From Ganoderma boninense (taxonomy: Eukaryota; Basidiomycota; Agaricomycetes; Polyporales; Polyporaceae): a stretch of DNA of 64,000 bases. The DNA lies in contig PJEW03000013.1 in assembly GCA_002900995.3 (NCBI GenBank), forward strand, positions 196,519-260,518, written 5' to 3'. Below are positions 43,432 through 56,079 of the stretch, one piece after another. The position numbers were made by a program, and so were the translations under genes. Under the pieces are notes generated by a model. The model searched no databases and was not told the DNA's origin. It saw nothing but the letters and a program-made list of their open reading frames with translations. Positions within the stretch are counted from its first letter, which is position 1. The number at the start of each line of letters is the position of its first letter.

Positions 43432-46400
43432 TCATTCAAGGTCAGTATCTACGTCGCCATCATCCAACTGCTCTTCAATTGAGTTGTACCCATCACTCAG
43501 GGCATCCTTCTCCTCTCCCGGGACGTCATAGGAGGCCCAGTCGTCCACGTAGTTGGAGATGCCAGGCCGTGCTTCATCTACATCCACACCACAGGTATCA
43601 CCATCAACGGCAGACTGGTTAGATATGGTGCTCCCATTTTCGTCACCCTCGATACTATGTACTCCTTCTGATTCTGATTCATCCGAGTCGCCTTCGATCG
43701 CAGCGAGAGCATTTGCAAACTCCTCCTGAAGTAATCGGCGAGCCGCCTCGTCCTTCTTGGCGGCTAAGCCACGAAGTCGTGCATGTGTGGTTTCTCGGCA
43801 GAATGACTGGAGCTTTCCTCCAAGGAGTGCTTTGATACCTTCGTGCATCATATTTAGCGTTGGTTTCGAGTCATAGGACCGGCCTTCGCGGAAGTAGTGG
43901 AGCTGCGTCTCCTGATATGTGTGGAGCAGCGTCTGGATTTCTGGGCGGCTATGCGGTTCCGGATGCTTGCCCTGTCGTCTTGCGAGCCCGACGCCTGAAC
44001 CCCATTCGCTCTTGAGTTCCATGAAGCGCACGGCATTTGGAGCATGCACTTCACGTAGCAGAGGACTGTCCCACTCTGACCCTTTACGGGACATCGCCTC
44101 ATCCAAGATCAAGTTGATGTGCTCGCCGAATAGGTCACCCTCCATATTCCGATCTGGTTCGCCGGACGGGTTGACCAGCCAGTTCTTCAAAAACGTATCC
44201 CGGAGAATAGGACTAGCCTCAATCTCTAGGGTGCAGATCATTTCGAGCAGGTATGTGGTATATTTTGAATGGCTGCTCCCTGCAAAACGGAACGCAAGGA
44301 TCTGTGCGGGCGGACAATTAGGTTCAAATCATTTACATTTGATCCGACTCGGAGTCTTGCATGCTTACCTTCATGTCATTCCACACTCGACCTATATCTC
44401 CTGCAGCAACTGCCTGCGACAAATCTCGGACAAGTACGGCATCACTCATAAACGAGATAGAGCGAGCGAGGCTGTGATCTCCGCGGAAAGGTGTTGGTAG
44501 ATCTTCTTCCGACTCGGAGCTTTCCCCTGATTCCGATGACGAGTTCTCTGAGACCTCGTTTTCAGGAGTATGCTGAGGAGACGGAGGGCGCTGTTGAGTG
44601 CCTGCTATCTCTGAGTCCTGCGTCACACTCATGTTGATGTCGGGATGCGACACTACCATGTCCGCGACCGCACTGACAGTCTGTGGCGCCGACTCCACAG
44701 GCGGTAGGTTTGCATCGCAGGGAAGAACGTCCGCGTCTTCTTCGGTATCCCCCTGGTCTTCTTTGTGGGATGTTGGATTTGCTCGGGCCTCGTCTTCTGC
44801 GGCCTCCACACCCCCACCCCTCACGCCAGCCACCTCAATTTCTCGCTCTCTCCTTCCTTCGCCCTCGCCTTCTCCCCACTGTCTTGAACCTGGCTTCCAT
44901 CCTACTCCCACTGCGGCATTACCACCCTCCATAGCACCTGTCCAGGCACTTGTTGTCGAGTAAGCGAGATGCAGCTTGCGAGCTACACTACGAAGCTCAT
45001 CAAGAGCTGGTAGCCTGTCGAGCGCAGCAAGCTCCTCAAAATGGGCAACTAGATCTGCGCATTCGAAGTGAATTCTATGATGTTCACAGTAAGTGATATG
45101 CCTCTACGACCTTGTGGACCACATCTGAAACTAAGTCTGCACGCACCTCCAGCAATCTAGCATCCGTGCGTCCAATACAACCTGCACTGTGTATAGCGAG
45201 GGATAGTAATCGACTTTCTTCAAGTTCGGTGGAGTTTTCTGATCGATTTTTATAGAGCTGTGGCCCAGCATCCCTGGATCGTCCAGATCAGCGGCTTGAG
45301 TCCCTCCAAAATGGGTTTCGAAAATAGAACTGAGGAACGTCCAGGTGGTGTGCCAGACCTCCAGAAAGGGCCAGAGCATCTCGAAGCGCTCGTACTCGGT
45401 CGCCTCGAACTGCATGTAGTTCTTGATCTGCACGAGCTTCTCGAAGGTAAGGCCATCTCCTCCAGCTGGTATGATCCTCCCCGGAATGTAGTCCTCCTGT
45501 GTCTGACCCATCTGCTTCAGAAAGTCGACGAGTGTATCGCGTAGCTCCGGTGTAACTGCCTCGTTCTTCGCGACGGTACCAAGAGGGTACACCTTCGTCT
45601 TGCGCACCGGGACCACAAGCTTTGCGCCATCTGTGCAGAACTGGCCTGCGACATCTGACATGTAGCATGCAAGAGCGGGAACATGGGACACGAGCAACTG
45701 GAGCCAGTGGAGCGCTGCGACAACCTCCGCATGGTCCCAATCAACCAGGGTCGTAAGTTGTGCTACCGTGAGGTCTGCGCGTTTGTTCTCACCAACCCGC
45801 TCCAGATAGTCAGCGAGATTGGCTGCCTCTGGCACAAAGTCGAATGCCTCAGCGACATATCCAGCAACTCTGATCAACATCTTGTTCTCTCGTCCGAGGC
45901 GTCGTTCGCGTTGTCGAAGAAATTGCTGAACATTGTCAAAGCGAAGAATGAGCCACCGCACCAGAGAGCGACCACATTCCTTCACGTAAGGCGCATCTTT
46001 CTCAGCTAAGCGACGCAGGAGGTTGAATGTCGCATGCCAGCTCTGGACCAACCCAATCCGGCTTGCGTAGTCGAAAACTGTCCGGGGAACATCACAAGCA
46101 AAGAACAGGACTGCGCGAGCAGCGGGCAAAAGGCGAGCCCACTTTGTGTGTGTGAAGTTGATGATACTAAGTATCTCCGTTGTTACCTGTGCTTTATCGT
46201 AAGAAGCCTGCAACAGTGGAAAGCAAACAGAGGCACAAACAACGTCGGGAGGGCGTGTTTTACGCACGGTGACCACACCGTGCTCGTTCTTGTAGGGCTT
46301 TGGCGACACCAAGTCCTTGATGACATGGTACGTGATCGGTTGATACATCGCGATGATGTCTTGAACTTTGCTGACGGTCCCGCTTCCAATATCCTCCCAA

Positions 46401-46885
46401 GACAGCTCTCGCCGCCCACGCCTGCCGAGGGCGCTTCCATGGAGCCCGCTTGTCCCTTTCACCGCTCGCATACGCTCAAGTCGCATTTGCTTCATGGACA
46501 GTTGGATACACATAGCTGTGATGGCGATACGTGCATGCTTCAAGTTCTCGTAGGGCAAGCTTGGTGAGTACATGTGCTTGACCTCCGGGTCGTCCTGCTT
46601 GGCACGGCCAGCTGTGTCGTTGACCCAGAACTTCACGATCTCGATAGCCTTGTGTCGATTCTTCCCTGCTAGGAAGTTTCCAACGATGGATCCATGACGT
46701 GGAGTCCGTTGGATAGGAAAGCCCTTCGCATCATGCGTCCGGAAGACGTGGTAGAGAAATTCGCCCAGCGACCAGCGATATGATTGGAGCAGATCGAATA
46801 CAGCGTGCAACTTGTCATCGGGTGAAAGGAGCTTCCTCGGCGCTGGCCCTGGTGAGTCCTCCTCTAGGCTCTCCCCATGCTGCAT
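43432..46885 (-). CDS. DUF6589 domain protein
   Basis: Three exons (46885-45147, 45074-44369, 44301-43432) join in frame with introns of 72 and 67 nt to at least 1104 residues. Diagnostic features: R-F-D-N-V-Q-Q-F-L-R, G-D-G-L-T-F-E-K-L, W-H-T-T-W-T-F-L, and late F-R-F-A-G-S-S-H-S-K-Y-T-T-Y-L-L-E-M created across the second splice. These match DUF6589, an uncharacterised family abundant in agaricomycetes. The acidic insert between exons B and C is low-complexity. An upstream frame from 47253 (M-D-H-S-S-S-R-A-D-L) probably adds an N-terminal exon, but the donor there is ambiguous. The conserved Asp residues and genome-wide expansion of this family would fit a transposon-derived protein; that is inference. 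Confidence 0.88.
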
Positions 46886-47457
46886 GTTGCGGACACCATC
46901 GAACGCAGGACTAGGAGTCTGTGGGGAATTTTGATTACGATGAGGTCGTGTCCGAGCTGTGTGCGAGTTATTACAGCAACACGGGATTGTGTGTAAACGT
47001 ACTCACTGCTATCGGATGGTTGTTCATTTAATTCATTCGGCTCTTGGATTGGTGTGCGAACGGTGTCGGACTCGCAAAAGGGGACCATCCAGGTCTGGGA
47101 AGGGGTTGCAGGATTCGCAGGCCCACTCGTTTGAGGTTGTACATTGGTAAATGGTGACGATTCGAAGCTAGTCTGAGTGTGCGCATCCGTGGCTCTATAC
47201 AAATGGCGTAGCAATGACCACTCAAGGTCTGCGCGCGAAGACGAGTGATCCATGGCTGCAAGCAGGGTTATCGATTGTTCACCCTCTCCTCCGCTTTACA
47301 TTGTCTTTCGGGAAAGGAACGCAAAGTAATCTGAATGACACGATATATATCATAATTGCGATGACGAGACAAGGCATTCTATTGGCTGACCAGCGACTAA
47401 GCGCCGACCCCGGTGTCCATCAAGGGGGGGGGGTACCAGCGTGTACATAGGGGAGCA

Positions 47458-47507
47458 GACCTTTATCAGTAAAGATCGACTGTCATCTTTACGTCCCGAT
47501 AAAGGTC
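47458..47507. repeat. two-part perfect hairpin
   Basis: GACCTTTATC (47458-47467) pairs with GATAAAGGTC (47498-47507) and, inside, GTAAAGAT (47469-47476) pairs with ATCTTTAC (47485-47492), leaving an 8-nt loop. No T-run or gene end suggests a terminator. Confidence 0.8.
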
Positions 47508-47553
47508 AGCAGGGCTCCCGGCTCCCGGTATAGGGTGCGGGCAACGACTCGGA

Positions 47554-47901
47554 CTTTCTAACATGGTGTTAATTAACAAGTTATTAACCTGTTAATTAAC
47601 CGTTAGAAAGGGAGGGTCCGTAATGGCATGTCAAGAACTGTTCGAAACCTCCCTACCAGGACCTCGCAAATTCGGCAACGGAATGTCCTGTATGATCACA
47701 TCTCAGATGATTGCCCACTTACAATCCTCGACTAATCAGTCACTGCCGCCGTGCAAAGGGAAGCAGAGGTGTAACCACCAGGTTCTCGGCCTCCCCAAGG
47801 ATAAGTAGCTACTAGCCAGACGGGTTATTAATCAGGTCAACAATGGTTCTTCACCGTTATTAACGCGATTAAGCGCCCTGTTTATTAACCGTTAATAACC
47901 C
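47554..47901. repeat. cluster of GTTAATTAAC / GTTATTAAC palindromes
   Basis: CTTTCTAAC (47554-47562) pairs with GTTAGAAAG (47602-47610) around two GTTAATTAAC palindromes. GGTTATTAA (47823-47831) pairs with TTAATAACC (47892-47900) around further TTATTAAC words. The two halves may be the ends of a small element about 350 bp long. Confidence 0.6.
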
Positions 47902-48814
47902 CAGTCAACAAAAGCCCTCCGGGCTCCTCCGTCAACAACTGTTCTTTAGTAATCGGTTTAATTGTTGACCGCACCCTACTCAGGTACCGCAGGAACAGGA
48001 CGGAGATAGCGACCAAGACCAGCGAGGTGCAAGATGAACAGCAGGAGATCGTAGAAAAGGTCCACAGGAGTATTCTAGTCCCTGGAGTCGAGCCTGGCAG
48101 GTCGTGTCACGGCGACGATGTGGACGTCGAGCGGCCCGAGACCCAGAGGAGGAAGGGGAACTTTATAAAGCTGAACTTGAGGCTTGAAGCCGTGACGACC
48201 ACCGGGGGCCTGGACGTTCGGGAGATTGCTCATCTTGAACGTCGGACGCGGGACAACGAGGAGGAGGGAAGGAAAGAGAGGATGTAGGAGCGACGCGGGC
48301 CTTTGTACGTTGTGGTGCATTTCGGAACAAGCCGGCGCCACCAACGAGCGACGTCCCGGACGTGTGGCGGCCGTCAGTCGCGCGATGCGCGGCGGCCGCG
48401 AGACGTCGCAACTCGGTGTCGGCTGAAGCCTGAAGCTCAGCAGTTGGTTGACGGTGCTACTCGTCCTCCTCCTGGACCTGTCCCGGACTCGACAACACCA
48501 CCCACGACTTTAATGAGCCTCTCCAGGTATACGGCTTTTGGGAGGGCATATGAGGGTAAGTGATCGCACAAGATCGTCCGTTCCGCATTACCTGGTAGAG
48601 GACTGTCGTAAGGCGTCCTATCTATTCACGCTAAACTCGGGCAGGGCGAAAGCGATGGTATTGGGCGCGCGCTACGGGAGCTGCGCGGGACCACCGAGAC
48701 CGCGTCGCCACCGCTCTCTCGCGCGACCGGTGGGCCGAGCTCAAGCCAGGGAAGAAGCGAAGTGGAGAGCCGGAGGCTCGGGAGGCTGAGCGTGAGGATC
48801 GGCCCAATGGGAGT

Positions 48815-49240
48815 GATTTGAAGATGAAAGGCGGGCAGTGGAGGCGACGCGGAGACGCTAGCATCGCACTGCCCGCAAAAGCAAGCAGATCGCCGATGAA
48901 GAGGGCGGCAGCAGCCCGAGAAGGCGAGCGGATCGCGGAGGAGGAAGTGGAGCGCCGCGCGAGCGGGCGGCAGTGGCGCGGATGCGAGTGGCGGCGAGCG
49001 GGTCGCGGCACTGAGAGGGCAGCGGTGGCCCGAGAACTTGAGAGTGCGCGTAGGCAGCGCGAGCGAGCGCCCCGGAGGGAAGCGGCGGCGAGCGAGTGGC
49101 CAATGCGAGGGCAGCGGTGGCCCGAGAAGAGATGGAGCGGAGGAGTGAGCGTAGGCAGCGCGGAGCGAGCGGGCGACAGCGGCCCGGAGTGGCGGTGAGC
49201 GGATCACCGTGTAGGATGGCGAGCGGATCGCCAGATGGCG
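48815..49240. repeat. degenerate G/C-rich repeat region
   Basis: Variants of GGCAGCGGTGGCCCGAGA, GCGAGCGGATCGC and GAGCGGGCGGCAGTGGC recur irregularly. It borders the point where the aquaporin gene loses its 3' end. Confidence 0.6.
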
Positions 49241-49739
49241 GGCCACCTAGAGGTCAAGTGGCCCTGAGAGCAGGTGAGCGGATCACCAAGTGCTGGGAGG
49301 CTGGGCAGGGTGTGATGAAGAGTTGCCACTCGTCCGCCAGCACTGCGAGAGGGTGGTCCTCGAGGAGTGGCGCCCGGAATGCGGCAGGCTGTTGGCGACA
49401 CCGAGAGCGTAGTGCGCGCAAACCAGCGTGAAAAAGGAAAGCTCGACGCTGAGTACGAGCCCCCGAGGGCGAGAGGACGAGAGCTCAGAGTACAGGACCC
49501 CTGGACTATATACTAGCGCGAGACAAAGAGTCCTTTGTTGAGCGGAGATCCGAGAGAGGGCGGCGCGAGTAACGCTGCATAGACCCTGGATAATATTCAT
49601 TATCCAAAACACCTCGTCTGGTAGACGCCCTCTGATCATATAAGGTCATAACCAGTCGGCGAGACGGGTAGCTATCACCATTGTCTGCAGCGGTCGCTTA
49701 CGACAGCAAAGTGCACATTTTGCTGATGTAGCACCGTAC

Positions 49740-50798
49740 CTGTCTGCATCCCCAACGCCGCGCTGATGCCGAGCATCGTGATGAAGAGAACGAGAGGGAC
49801 AAGCCCGGGTGGCGCGTTCTTGTTCCTCACGTCGCCCAAAGTGCAAACGACGATGAGGATCACGGCCGTCCCGAGGAACTGTAAGTAATAGTCAAGTAAA
49901 TGGAAGTTCAGAAAGAAACCGTGCGCGGAATCTCGCGTTGAGAAAGGGGGCCTCACCTCCTGGAACCACGCCGATGCGGCGGTCATGTACGGCAGCTACC
50001 AAAACGAGAGTCAGATGAGTCCTTCTCGGAATCAGAAACAACGTTGACCATACCGCGTACGTGCCGAACAGGCCAGCCGTCCCAGGGACGGTGCGGATAT
50101 TGCGCCCCCCCCTCGACGAGGTCGATCGCGTGGATGTAGTTGGCATAGATGACCCCCGCGCCGCACAACCCGCCCAGGACCTGGCCGAGGATGTACCCGG
50201 GCACCTTGCGCCAGGGGAAGTCCCGGCGGATGGTGGCCATCGCGATCGTGACGGCGGGGTTAATGTGGCCATGCGAGTACCCGCCCGTGACCCACGCGCC
50301 CAGGGCGAGGCCGGCGGCGAATCCGAAGCAGACCGCCAGGTAGTCCTGTAAACGCGTGGTGAGTAGCGTCAGTGATGGCGTTCTCGACATGCAGGCACCG
50401 AACTGAAATTAAAATTGAAGTAGAAGTGGAAGTAGAAGTGTGAGCGAGGGGAGGAGGGAGGGAGGGACTTACGCCGAACGTCGTTGCCGCGACGCTCGCG
50501 TTCCGGGAGAGCTGCGTCCGGCAGAGGACGCCGTTCCCGAACATGACGAAGACCATGACGCCGAGAAACTCGGCGGCCGGCTTTCGGAATGTATTCCCTG
50601 GTAGGAAAAGACGGGATGCTGGTGAGTCTATGCTGTCGTGAGCAATAACGTGTCAAAGATATGGACTGACCGAATCTGGGACAAGCGACTCGCGACATGC
50701 GAGTCGGTCGGGCTGTACACTTCAGTGATGCGGGCTGTCTCCTTCCCGACGGGGGATCGCGAAGGAGAGAGCTCCATTGAGATCGAAGGTCCTGACAT
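49740..50798 (-). pseudogene. aquaporin (MIP family), 3'-truncated and frameshifted
   Basis: Channel protein for water/small solutes in the membrane. Coding pieces: N-terminal exon from ATG 50798 to about 50671 (joining splice unclear), a piece ending 50473 with P-A-A-E-F-L-G-V-M, 50345-50054, 49995-49957 and 49878-49740, with GT-AG introns. The first NPA box is present ([10 protein letters not shown]), and exon 3 has TM2-TM3 sequence. A C8 run at 50105-50112 (plus) puts the end of exon 3 out of frame; one base fewer would keep [16 protein letters not shown]. The second half expected in the family (second NPA box, TM6) is not found downstream, where low-complexity repeat begins. The gene is therefore incomplete here. 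Confidence 0.8.
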
Positions 50799-53429
50799 CG
50801 TGCTGTTTGATGAAGGACGTATGAGGAAGACCAGAAGAGGGGTCGAGGTGAGTTGGGTATAGCCTGAGACTGAACGGATATTTGGCCCCGTGGATGGATG
50901 CTTGCGACAGAGATCTACATATACCTAAGCGTCATGGTAACTTTCAAACCGCATTCAGCGCCGGTCCTGGTAGGAACACGCAGATCACAGACTAACCGAC
51001 GGTGAAAGGCTATTGGAGGCCAAGGATACACGAGAGGCGATCCCCAGTAGGTCTGGAAGAGGAATGTCACTTTTCAAAGGTTGATATGACGCAGTGTGAG
51101 TGTTTCCAGAGGTGCCGGCGGTGCTGGTGAGGCTCAGAAGAAGAACCAGCCCTGGAGGTAAGACGTTCCAAGAAGGGTCCGCAGCGGGAGTCCTGGTCCG
51201 AATCGATCATGTGTGGCCTGCATGGCAGCGGGTTTTGTCACATTTTTCTATGGCCTGTATGTCAGCTATCTGTAAAAACACAAGATCCCTGAGGTTGGCT
51301 TCAAGTGGCGCCGCGAATCGAAGCGGGCATGTTTCCACGTGCCTGGAAGTAGGAACGGGCGCCCGAATTTAATGTGCGATTTCGCGTGACCGAGGTGTCC
51401 TTACTGTTCCAGCGCTGTGACTCTGGAAACGTCCCCCTTGAACTTCTCCAGAATTCGAAGAAGATACTATAAAACCCAAAGGGTCAATCTGGGGACTCGT
51501 TTCTCCGCGCCAGAGCCGGCCGCACTCTTGGGACGGCGAGGGTAGATGAATAGACTACCTGTGGCATTGAACGACCACTTGTGGTCATGTCTGCAATGAC
51601 ATCGCTGGTAAGTGTAATCCTTGGGCGAGTGATCGTCTCATTCTCACTGATCCCTTTGGCAGATGACCCATCGGAGCGTCGTTGGCCCATCCTGAGCTCA
51701 GAGCATCAGCATGAACACCTCTTGCCGAGAGAAGACCTTGGATGTTTGGGAAAGCAGTCCCAGAAACTTTCACAAATCATTCGTAAACGTTGTTCTCCCC
51801 CTGTCTACCTCCTCGGCTTCAGACACATTCTCGAGCTCGTCGCTGTCGATTCTACATAGAATTTACCTCCGGCCTTCCCACCGCCCATCGACGACCCCTC
51901 GTCCGATACGTTTGAAAATTGACCCGCCGGCCCTAGCCCGACTGGCCACTCGCGCTTCTTTGTCGCCGCAGACGTAACACTTCACTTGTCCTCCTTCCCT
52001 CGTGCTCCCTCGCATTGAGTCGCTCTTGCGCTGGCTGAAGCTCGAGATCCGAGTTTGCTTTCTAACAAGCCCTCCCTTCGACCGTGAGCGTCGCGTCTAA
52101 CACCTCGCCAAGACCATACACAGACAATAGCAGTCGAACACCCGCTCCCGCGCACATGTGTCAGGTCTCTCGACATCGACGAACAGTGAGTGGCATGTCG
52201 ATTCTCGCCCTCTCATACCTCTATTCTTAGCCTCAGACCGGAAGACTGAGGATGCTCGCCATGACGCAGGTGGCCCGCTACGTCCGTCCGGTCAATCGCC
52301 GAATCGCGCTGCCCGCTCCTCGCTGTTCTGTCCAAGTGGCTACGCAATTGATGATGCCTGCTTCTCTGCCGCTGAAAGAGCAGCCTGATCATCGTCCTCG
52401 TCGATGCGCAGAACCTTCCTCCTGCGACGCAGACGCGGCAACGTACGTCCAAAGTTAGGTACGGGGTACGACAGGGGAAACCGTAACCTGCACCCAACCC
52501 TCAAACCTTCGACACGGACCGGGACAGGCCCTGTACACCATGTCGAAGTTCAGTGCTACGCAGCTTTCACCGCGCCACGATCGAGATGGGGCGTATAGCA
52601 GTGTGTCAGCCCGCGGTGTTCGCAGTGTTCACGGCGTCGCGGGTTCGCGGGAGGTCATGAGCAGGGTACACCAGAACCTACTGGCCGCACTTAGAAAGAT
52701 ACCGTCACTGTCAAGTGACCGTGATATCACGATACAATAGTAAGTATCCTCCGATTACGGACCCACACTGTCCGCCAAGTTCTCCCACCACACGCTGACC
52801 ACGCAGCCTGCGCATGGCAATATAATCACAAAACGCTCCCCGTAAGCCACTCGCCTCAGACCCGACCCTGCAGCGCACCGCGCAGTGCGAATTCAATGGG
52901 TTCAATGAGTCTCGAGTCTCAGCCTCGGGCCCAAGGTCCAGAACACACATCCCATAGCTACAGCCACAGCGTCCTGCAGCTGAACATGCAACGCCGCGCC
53001 GCGCCGCGAACTGGAGGATCCGGAACCAATATCAAGACCAATTGAAATCTCCACCCCGCGATGTCGACGCCGCAGCGCAAATCCCTAAGTTATGGCGTCT
53101 ACGGTGGGCGGCTTCTTGGCAGTTACCGGCGTCCAGCGTGGTCGATGTCTCCATAGCTCGAAGTACATGTTCACGCTCATGTTCGCTTCCGCGTCCGCCT
53201 CGCCTCGTCTCGCCTCCCCTTCACCGGCCACCTGCAACGCACGCAGTGATTCTGATAAGCGGCTGTCCAGCAGCCACATCCGCATCCGCATGTATGCATC
53301 CAACCGAACACCGAACGGCGAGCGAATTCGAAGCAGCAAGCGAGGGAGACATGCAAGACGAGGCAGGGTAGGCAGTAGACTACGCGGAGAAGACGCCGGA
53401 AGGCGGGCGGGATCGGAACAACATGTCGC
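50799..53429. other. no supportable gene
   Basis: Short frames only. The strand-overlapping ORFs around 51.5-52.6 kb have no domain. Sequence character is that of ordinary intergenic DNA, without conspicuous repeats. Confidence 0.4.
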
Positions 53430-55259
53430 TCAGAGGCTGGGCTGAGATTCGAGGGAAGCAGCAGCCTGGGGCCGAACTTCGGCGTCGCGGAACGGGTCCT
53501 CCCCTGGCCAGCCGCTGCTGCCATACCCATACGCAGGAGGCGCCTCTTCGTCCGCGTCCGCGTACCACTCGCCGCTCTCCCAATCTCCATCCTCGTCCTC
53601 GTCCTCATCCTCGTGGCTGGGGAAGGGAGGAGGGGAGACGACGGCGATGGAGCCAATGACGCCAGCCTCGAAGTGCAGCGACGTGGCGTTGGTGTTGGTG
53701 TTGGCGCGGACGCTGTCCGTATGCACGTACGGGCGGAAGAACGCCCTCTGCAGGCTCAGCATGAAGCGCGTCACGAGGATGGACGTGAGCCTGTTGGAGC
53801 GAACCGTGCGCGTCAGAGCGTGTGCGGCGCGCGAAGGCGGGAGGTGAGGGAGAGGGAGAGAGAGAGGGAGAGAGAGAGGGAGAGAGAGGGAGACGAACGG
53901 CTCGATGACGGCGACGACGTCGCTGACGTCGCTGTGCGCGGCGCTCTGGAAGATCTGGTTCGGGGACAGGCCGGGGCGGCAAGGATGAGGACGCGAAAAG
54001 TCAGTTATGCGGCGATAGAGAGGGGAAGAAGAAGGATGAGGGCTCACCAAACTCGCACAGAACGCGAGGTGGAGGAGGTTCAGCAGTGCGAGGATGCTAG
54101 AGGGGTGCAGGTTGGTCACGGTTGTGCGATCATGGAGACTGTTATGCAGATTGGAACCTTACACGAAGTAAATTGTCCCTGGGACGGCGTTAGCCACTGC
54201 TCACACCCAGAGTTCGGAACTCAGACAACTACAACTTAAACACTCACCATCCCTGAGAAGCACCGCGGAAAGCGTGCCTCTAAGACCCGGTCCGACGGCT
54301 GCGTGGGGGAACAACGACGTCCACGTCCTGATGATGACCGTCAAGTCCGCAAGTACGAGTGACGCCCGCGAGATAATCGTCACTGTGGGTAGGGGCTGGG
54401 TGAATGCTCTCATCGAGGAGGTCGAAGACACACCTACGTCTGCAAATATCTGGTTAATGCACGCGGAGGGCCGATATTGGAAGTTTCTCACCTGATTGAC
54501 AACTCAGGACGTTCGAGGATCGCTTCGGTGCAACCCCACAGCGGATCCATTACCAGACTGGCCCACCTGAAGTCCACCTACCAACCGCAGCCCTGTTGGT
54601 GGAAACTCAAGCAAGCGAGGAAAGACGAGACGTACAAAGTTGATGCACACAGGCACGATCGAGAGCAGAAACACGAATGTGCCGAGGGGCCACCCACGGG
54701 CATCTCCATGCAGGTCCAGGGCATACGCTCGCAGGCCCAAGAACGCTGGTCATATGTTCCATGTTAGGCTAATGAGGAGAGATCAGTGTCCGTCGGTAGG
54801 CATACCTGCCCAGGGGACATAAGACAAGATCTCCAAGGCTCGGACACCATTTGACCATTGGAGACAGCTGGCAGAAGCGGGTATGAGAAACGGAAGTCCT
54901 GAAAACGAACGGGTGATGCCGGTACCTCTGGAATTCTGCATCAGCATTCGTTCGAAGGCTGGACAACGAGGGACTTGCAAGTTTGGTGAATAGAGCCGCC
55001 CCGCGGAGCAAAGCGAGGCTGTAGAAGAGCACGAGGTACCGATTAGAGAAGAAGAGGACTGAGGACATGGTGATCTTCCTGCGCCAGAAGTAGGCCAACT
55101 CCGCGGGGAAACGGGCGAGGTGCTCGTATAATATGAGAGCTGTTGCCGATATATGCACGTCAGCAGAGGAGAAAGAGGAGGGGGAGGGTCGCTTGACGCA
55201 CCGACAGTGGCATAGTTGATGCTTGTATTGACGAAGCTGGGGTTGGGCCGCAAATCCAA
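53430..55259 (-). CDS. DUF6533-type multi-pass membrane protein
   Basis: At least six exons. Near the start, F-V-N-T-S-I-N-Y-A-T-V joins across a GTGCGT/CAG intron to A-L-I-L-Y-E-H-L, then A-E-L-A-Y-F-W-R-R-K-I-T and L-F-F-S-N-R-Y-L: the DUF6533 pattern of a first helix, loop and second helix. Later exons give W-P-L-G-T-F-V-F-L-L-S-I-V-P-V (about 54690-54640), A-D-L-T-V-I-I-R-T-W (about 54400-54300), G-T-I-Y-F-V and I-L-A-L-L-N-L-L-H-L-A, then a helix ending V-A-V-I-E-P-F, and L-T-S-I-L-V-T-R-F-M-L-S-L-Q. A (GAGAGG)n microsatellite lies inside the last intron. The cytosolic tail (53730-53430) is acidic. The start codon may be split by an intron near 55310. Role unknown, as for the family. Confidence 0.75.
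53844..53893. repeat. GAGAGG microsatellite in an intron
   Basis: About 50 bp of G/A-only sequence built from GAGAGG and GAGAGA units, within the last intron of the DUF6533 gene. Confidence 0.9.
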
Positions 55260-56079
55260 CGTGAACTCCAGCCTACATACACCTCGCGACGCAACCAGGA
55301 CTCACATGGACTCGTGTTGAAGGAGGACTTCAGGAGGGAAGATAGAACTCGAGTTCGAAATTGACTGATTGTTCATGGAGTCTTGCTTGCAGTGCGAACT
55401 CCGGGGGAAGAAAGGACTCGGGTAGATCACGTAGAGAGACAACTCGCCATTTTAAAGCCCCTCAGCTAAGCCACGGCACGATACTACTTGGAAGTTGGCA
55501 CTTCTCCATGGTATGGGTGGCTCTGTACAGACGTGGAGTACTGCGACAGCACACCATGAGGGACTCGATTTCCGGCAATATCGGCGAGCTGTTCGCTCTG
55601 GTTTCGTACTGCGGGGTGGACTAGGCGTCCTCCGCATTGAGCATGCTGCTGTACTAGGAATGCCTTCTGGTTCGTGTTAATGTGGCAGACTGGGTTCTGC
55701 TGCGACAGATGGAGCAACTGCAGCTGGTACTCGGACTCGGACTACACTGACAACCCGTATTAGCATTCATATGCATGCCGGGCGACCAACAAAAAATTGC
55801 AGAATATGGTGTACTCACTAGGTTTTATTATAAAGGGTCTTCAAGCATCCTTCATAAAATTACGTAGATCCGCTAGTTTGCACGCAGCAGCACAGGCAGC
55901 AGGTAAGCACAGCCAGGATGTGAGCATTTGGGACAAGGGTGTCCGGGTCGGCAGAGAGTCGGGAATAGGACGGCGCTTCGTGGGATACCGGAACGCAAAG
56001 TTCACACGGTGCAGGCGCGGGACAGGGCGTGCTCTGCTCGTCGTGTCGGTCGACCGCCAGCACCTCACCCTCATCATCC
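55260..56079. other. divergent intergenic region
   Basis: Lies between the 5' ends of the DUF6533 gene (minus) and ATP4 (plus), so it should hold both promoters. No specific element is recognised. Confidence 0.5.

Larger units (their letters stand above)
47254..49733. other. intergenic, rich in palindromes and low-complexity sequence
   Basis: No gene supported. It contains the hairpin at 47458-47507, GTTAATTAAC-type palindromes (47554-47610, 47822-47901), a G10 run at 47423-47432 and a long G/C-rich degenerate repeat (48815-49240). Open frames in the latter are Arg/Ala/Glu-rich on one strand and Ser/Pro/Leu-rich on the other, as expected from composition. Confidence 0.5.

Noticed and set aside
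44300..44345. Possible tRNA B-box (GGTTCAAATCA)
   Set aside because: No matching A-box or cloverleaf around it; it lies at an exon/intron border of the DUF6589 gene.
43919..44963. Plus-strand ORFs of 121-193 codons
   Set aside because: Lie opposite exons of the DUF6589 gene, which has an intact spliced frame.
48626..49246. 206-codon minus-strand ORF, Ser/Pro/Leu-rich
   Set aside because: Driven by G/C-rich degenerate repeats; all frames stay open, no start context, splice or domain.
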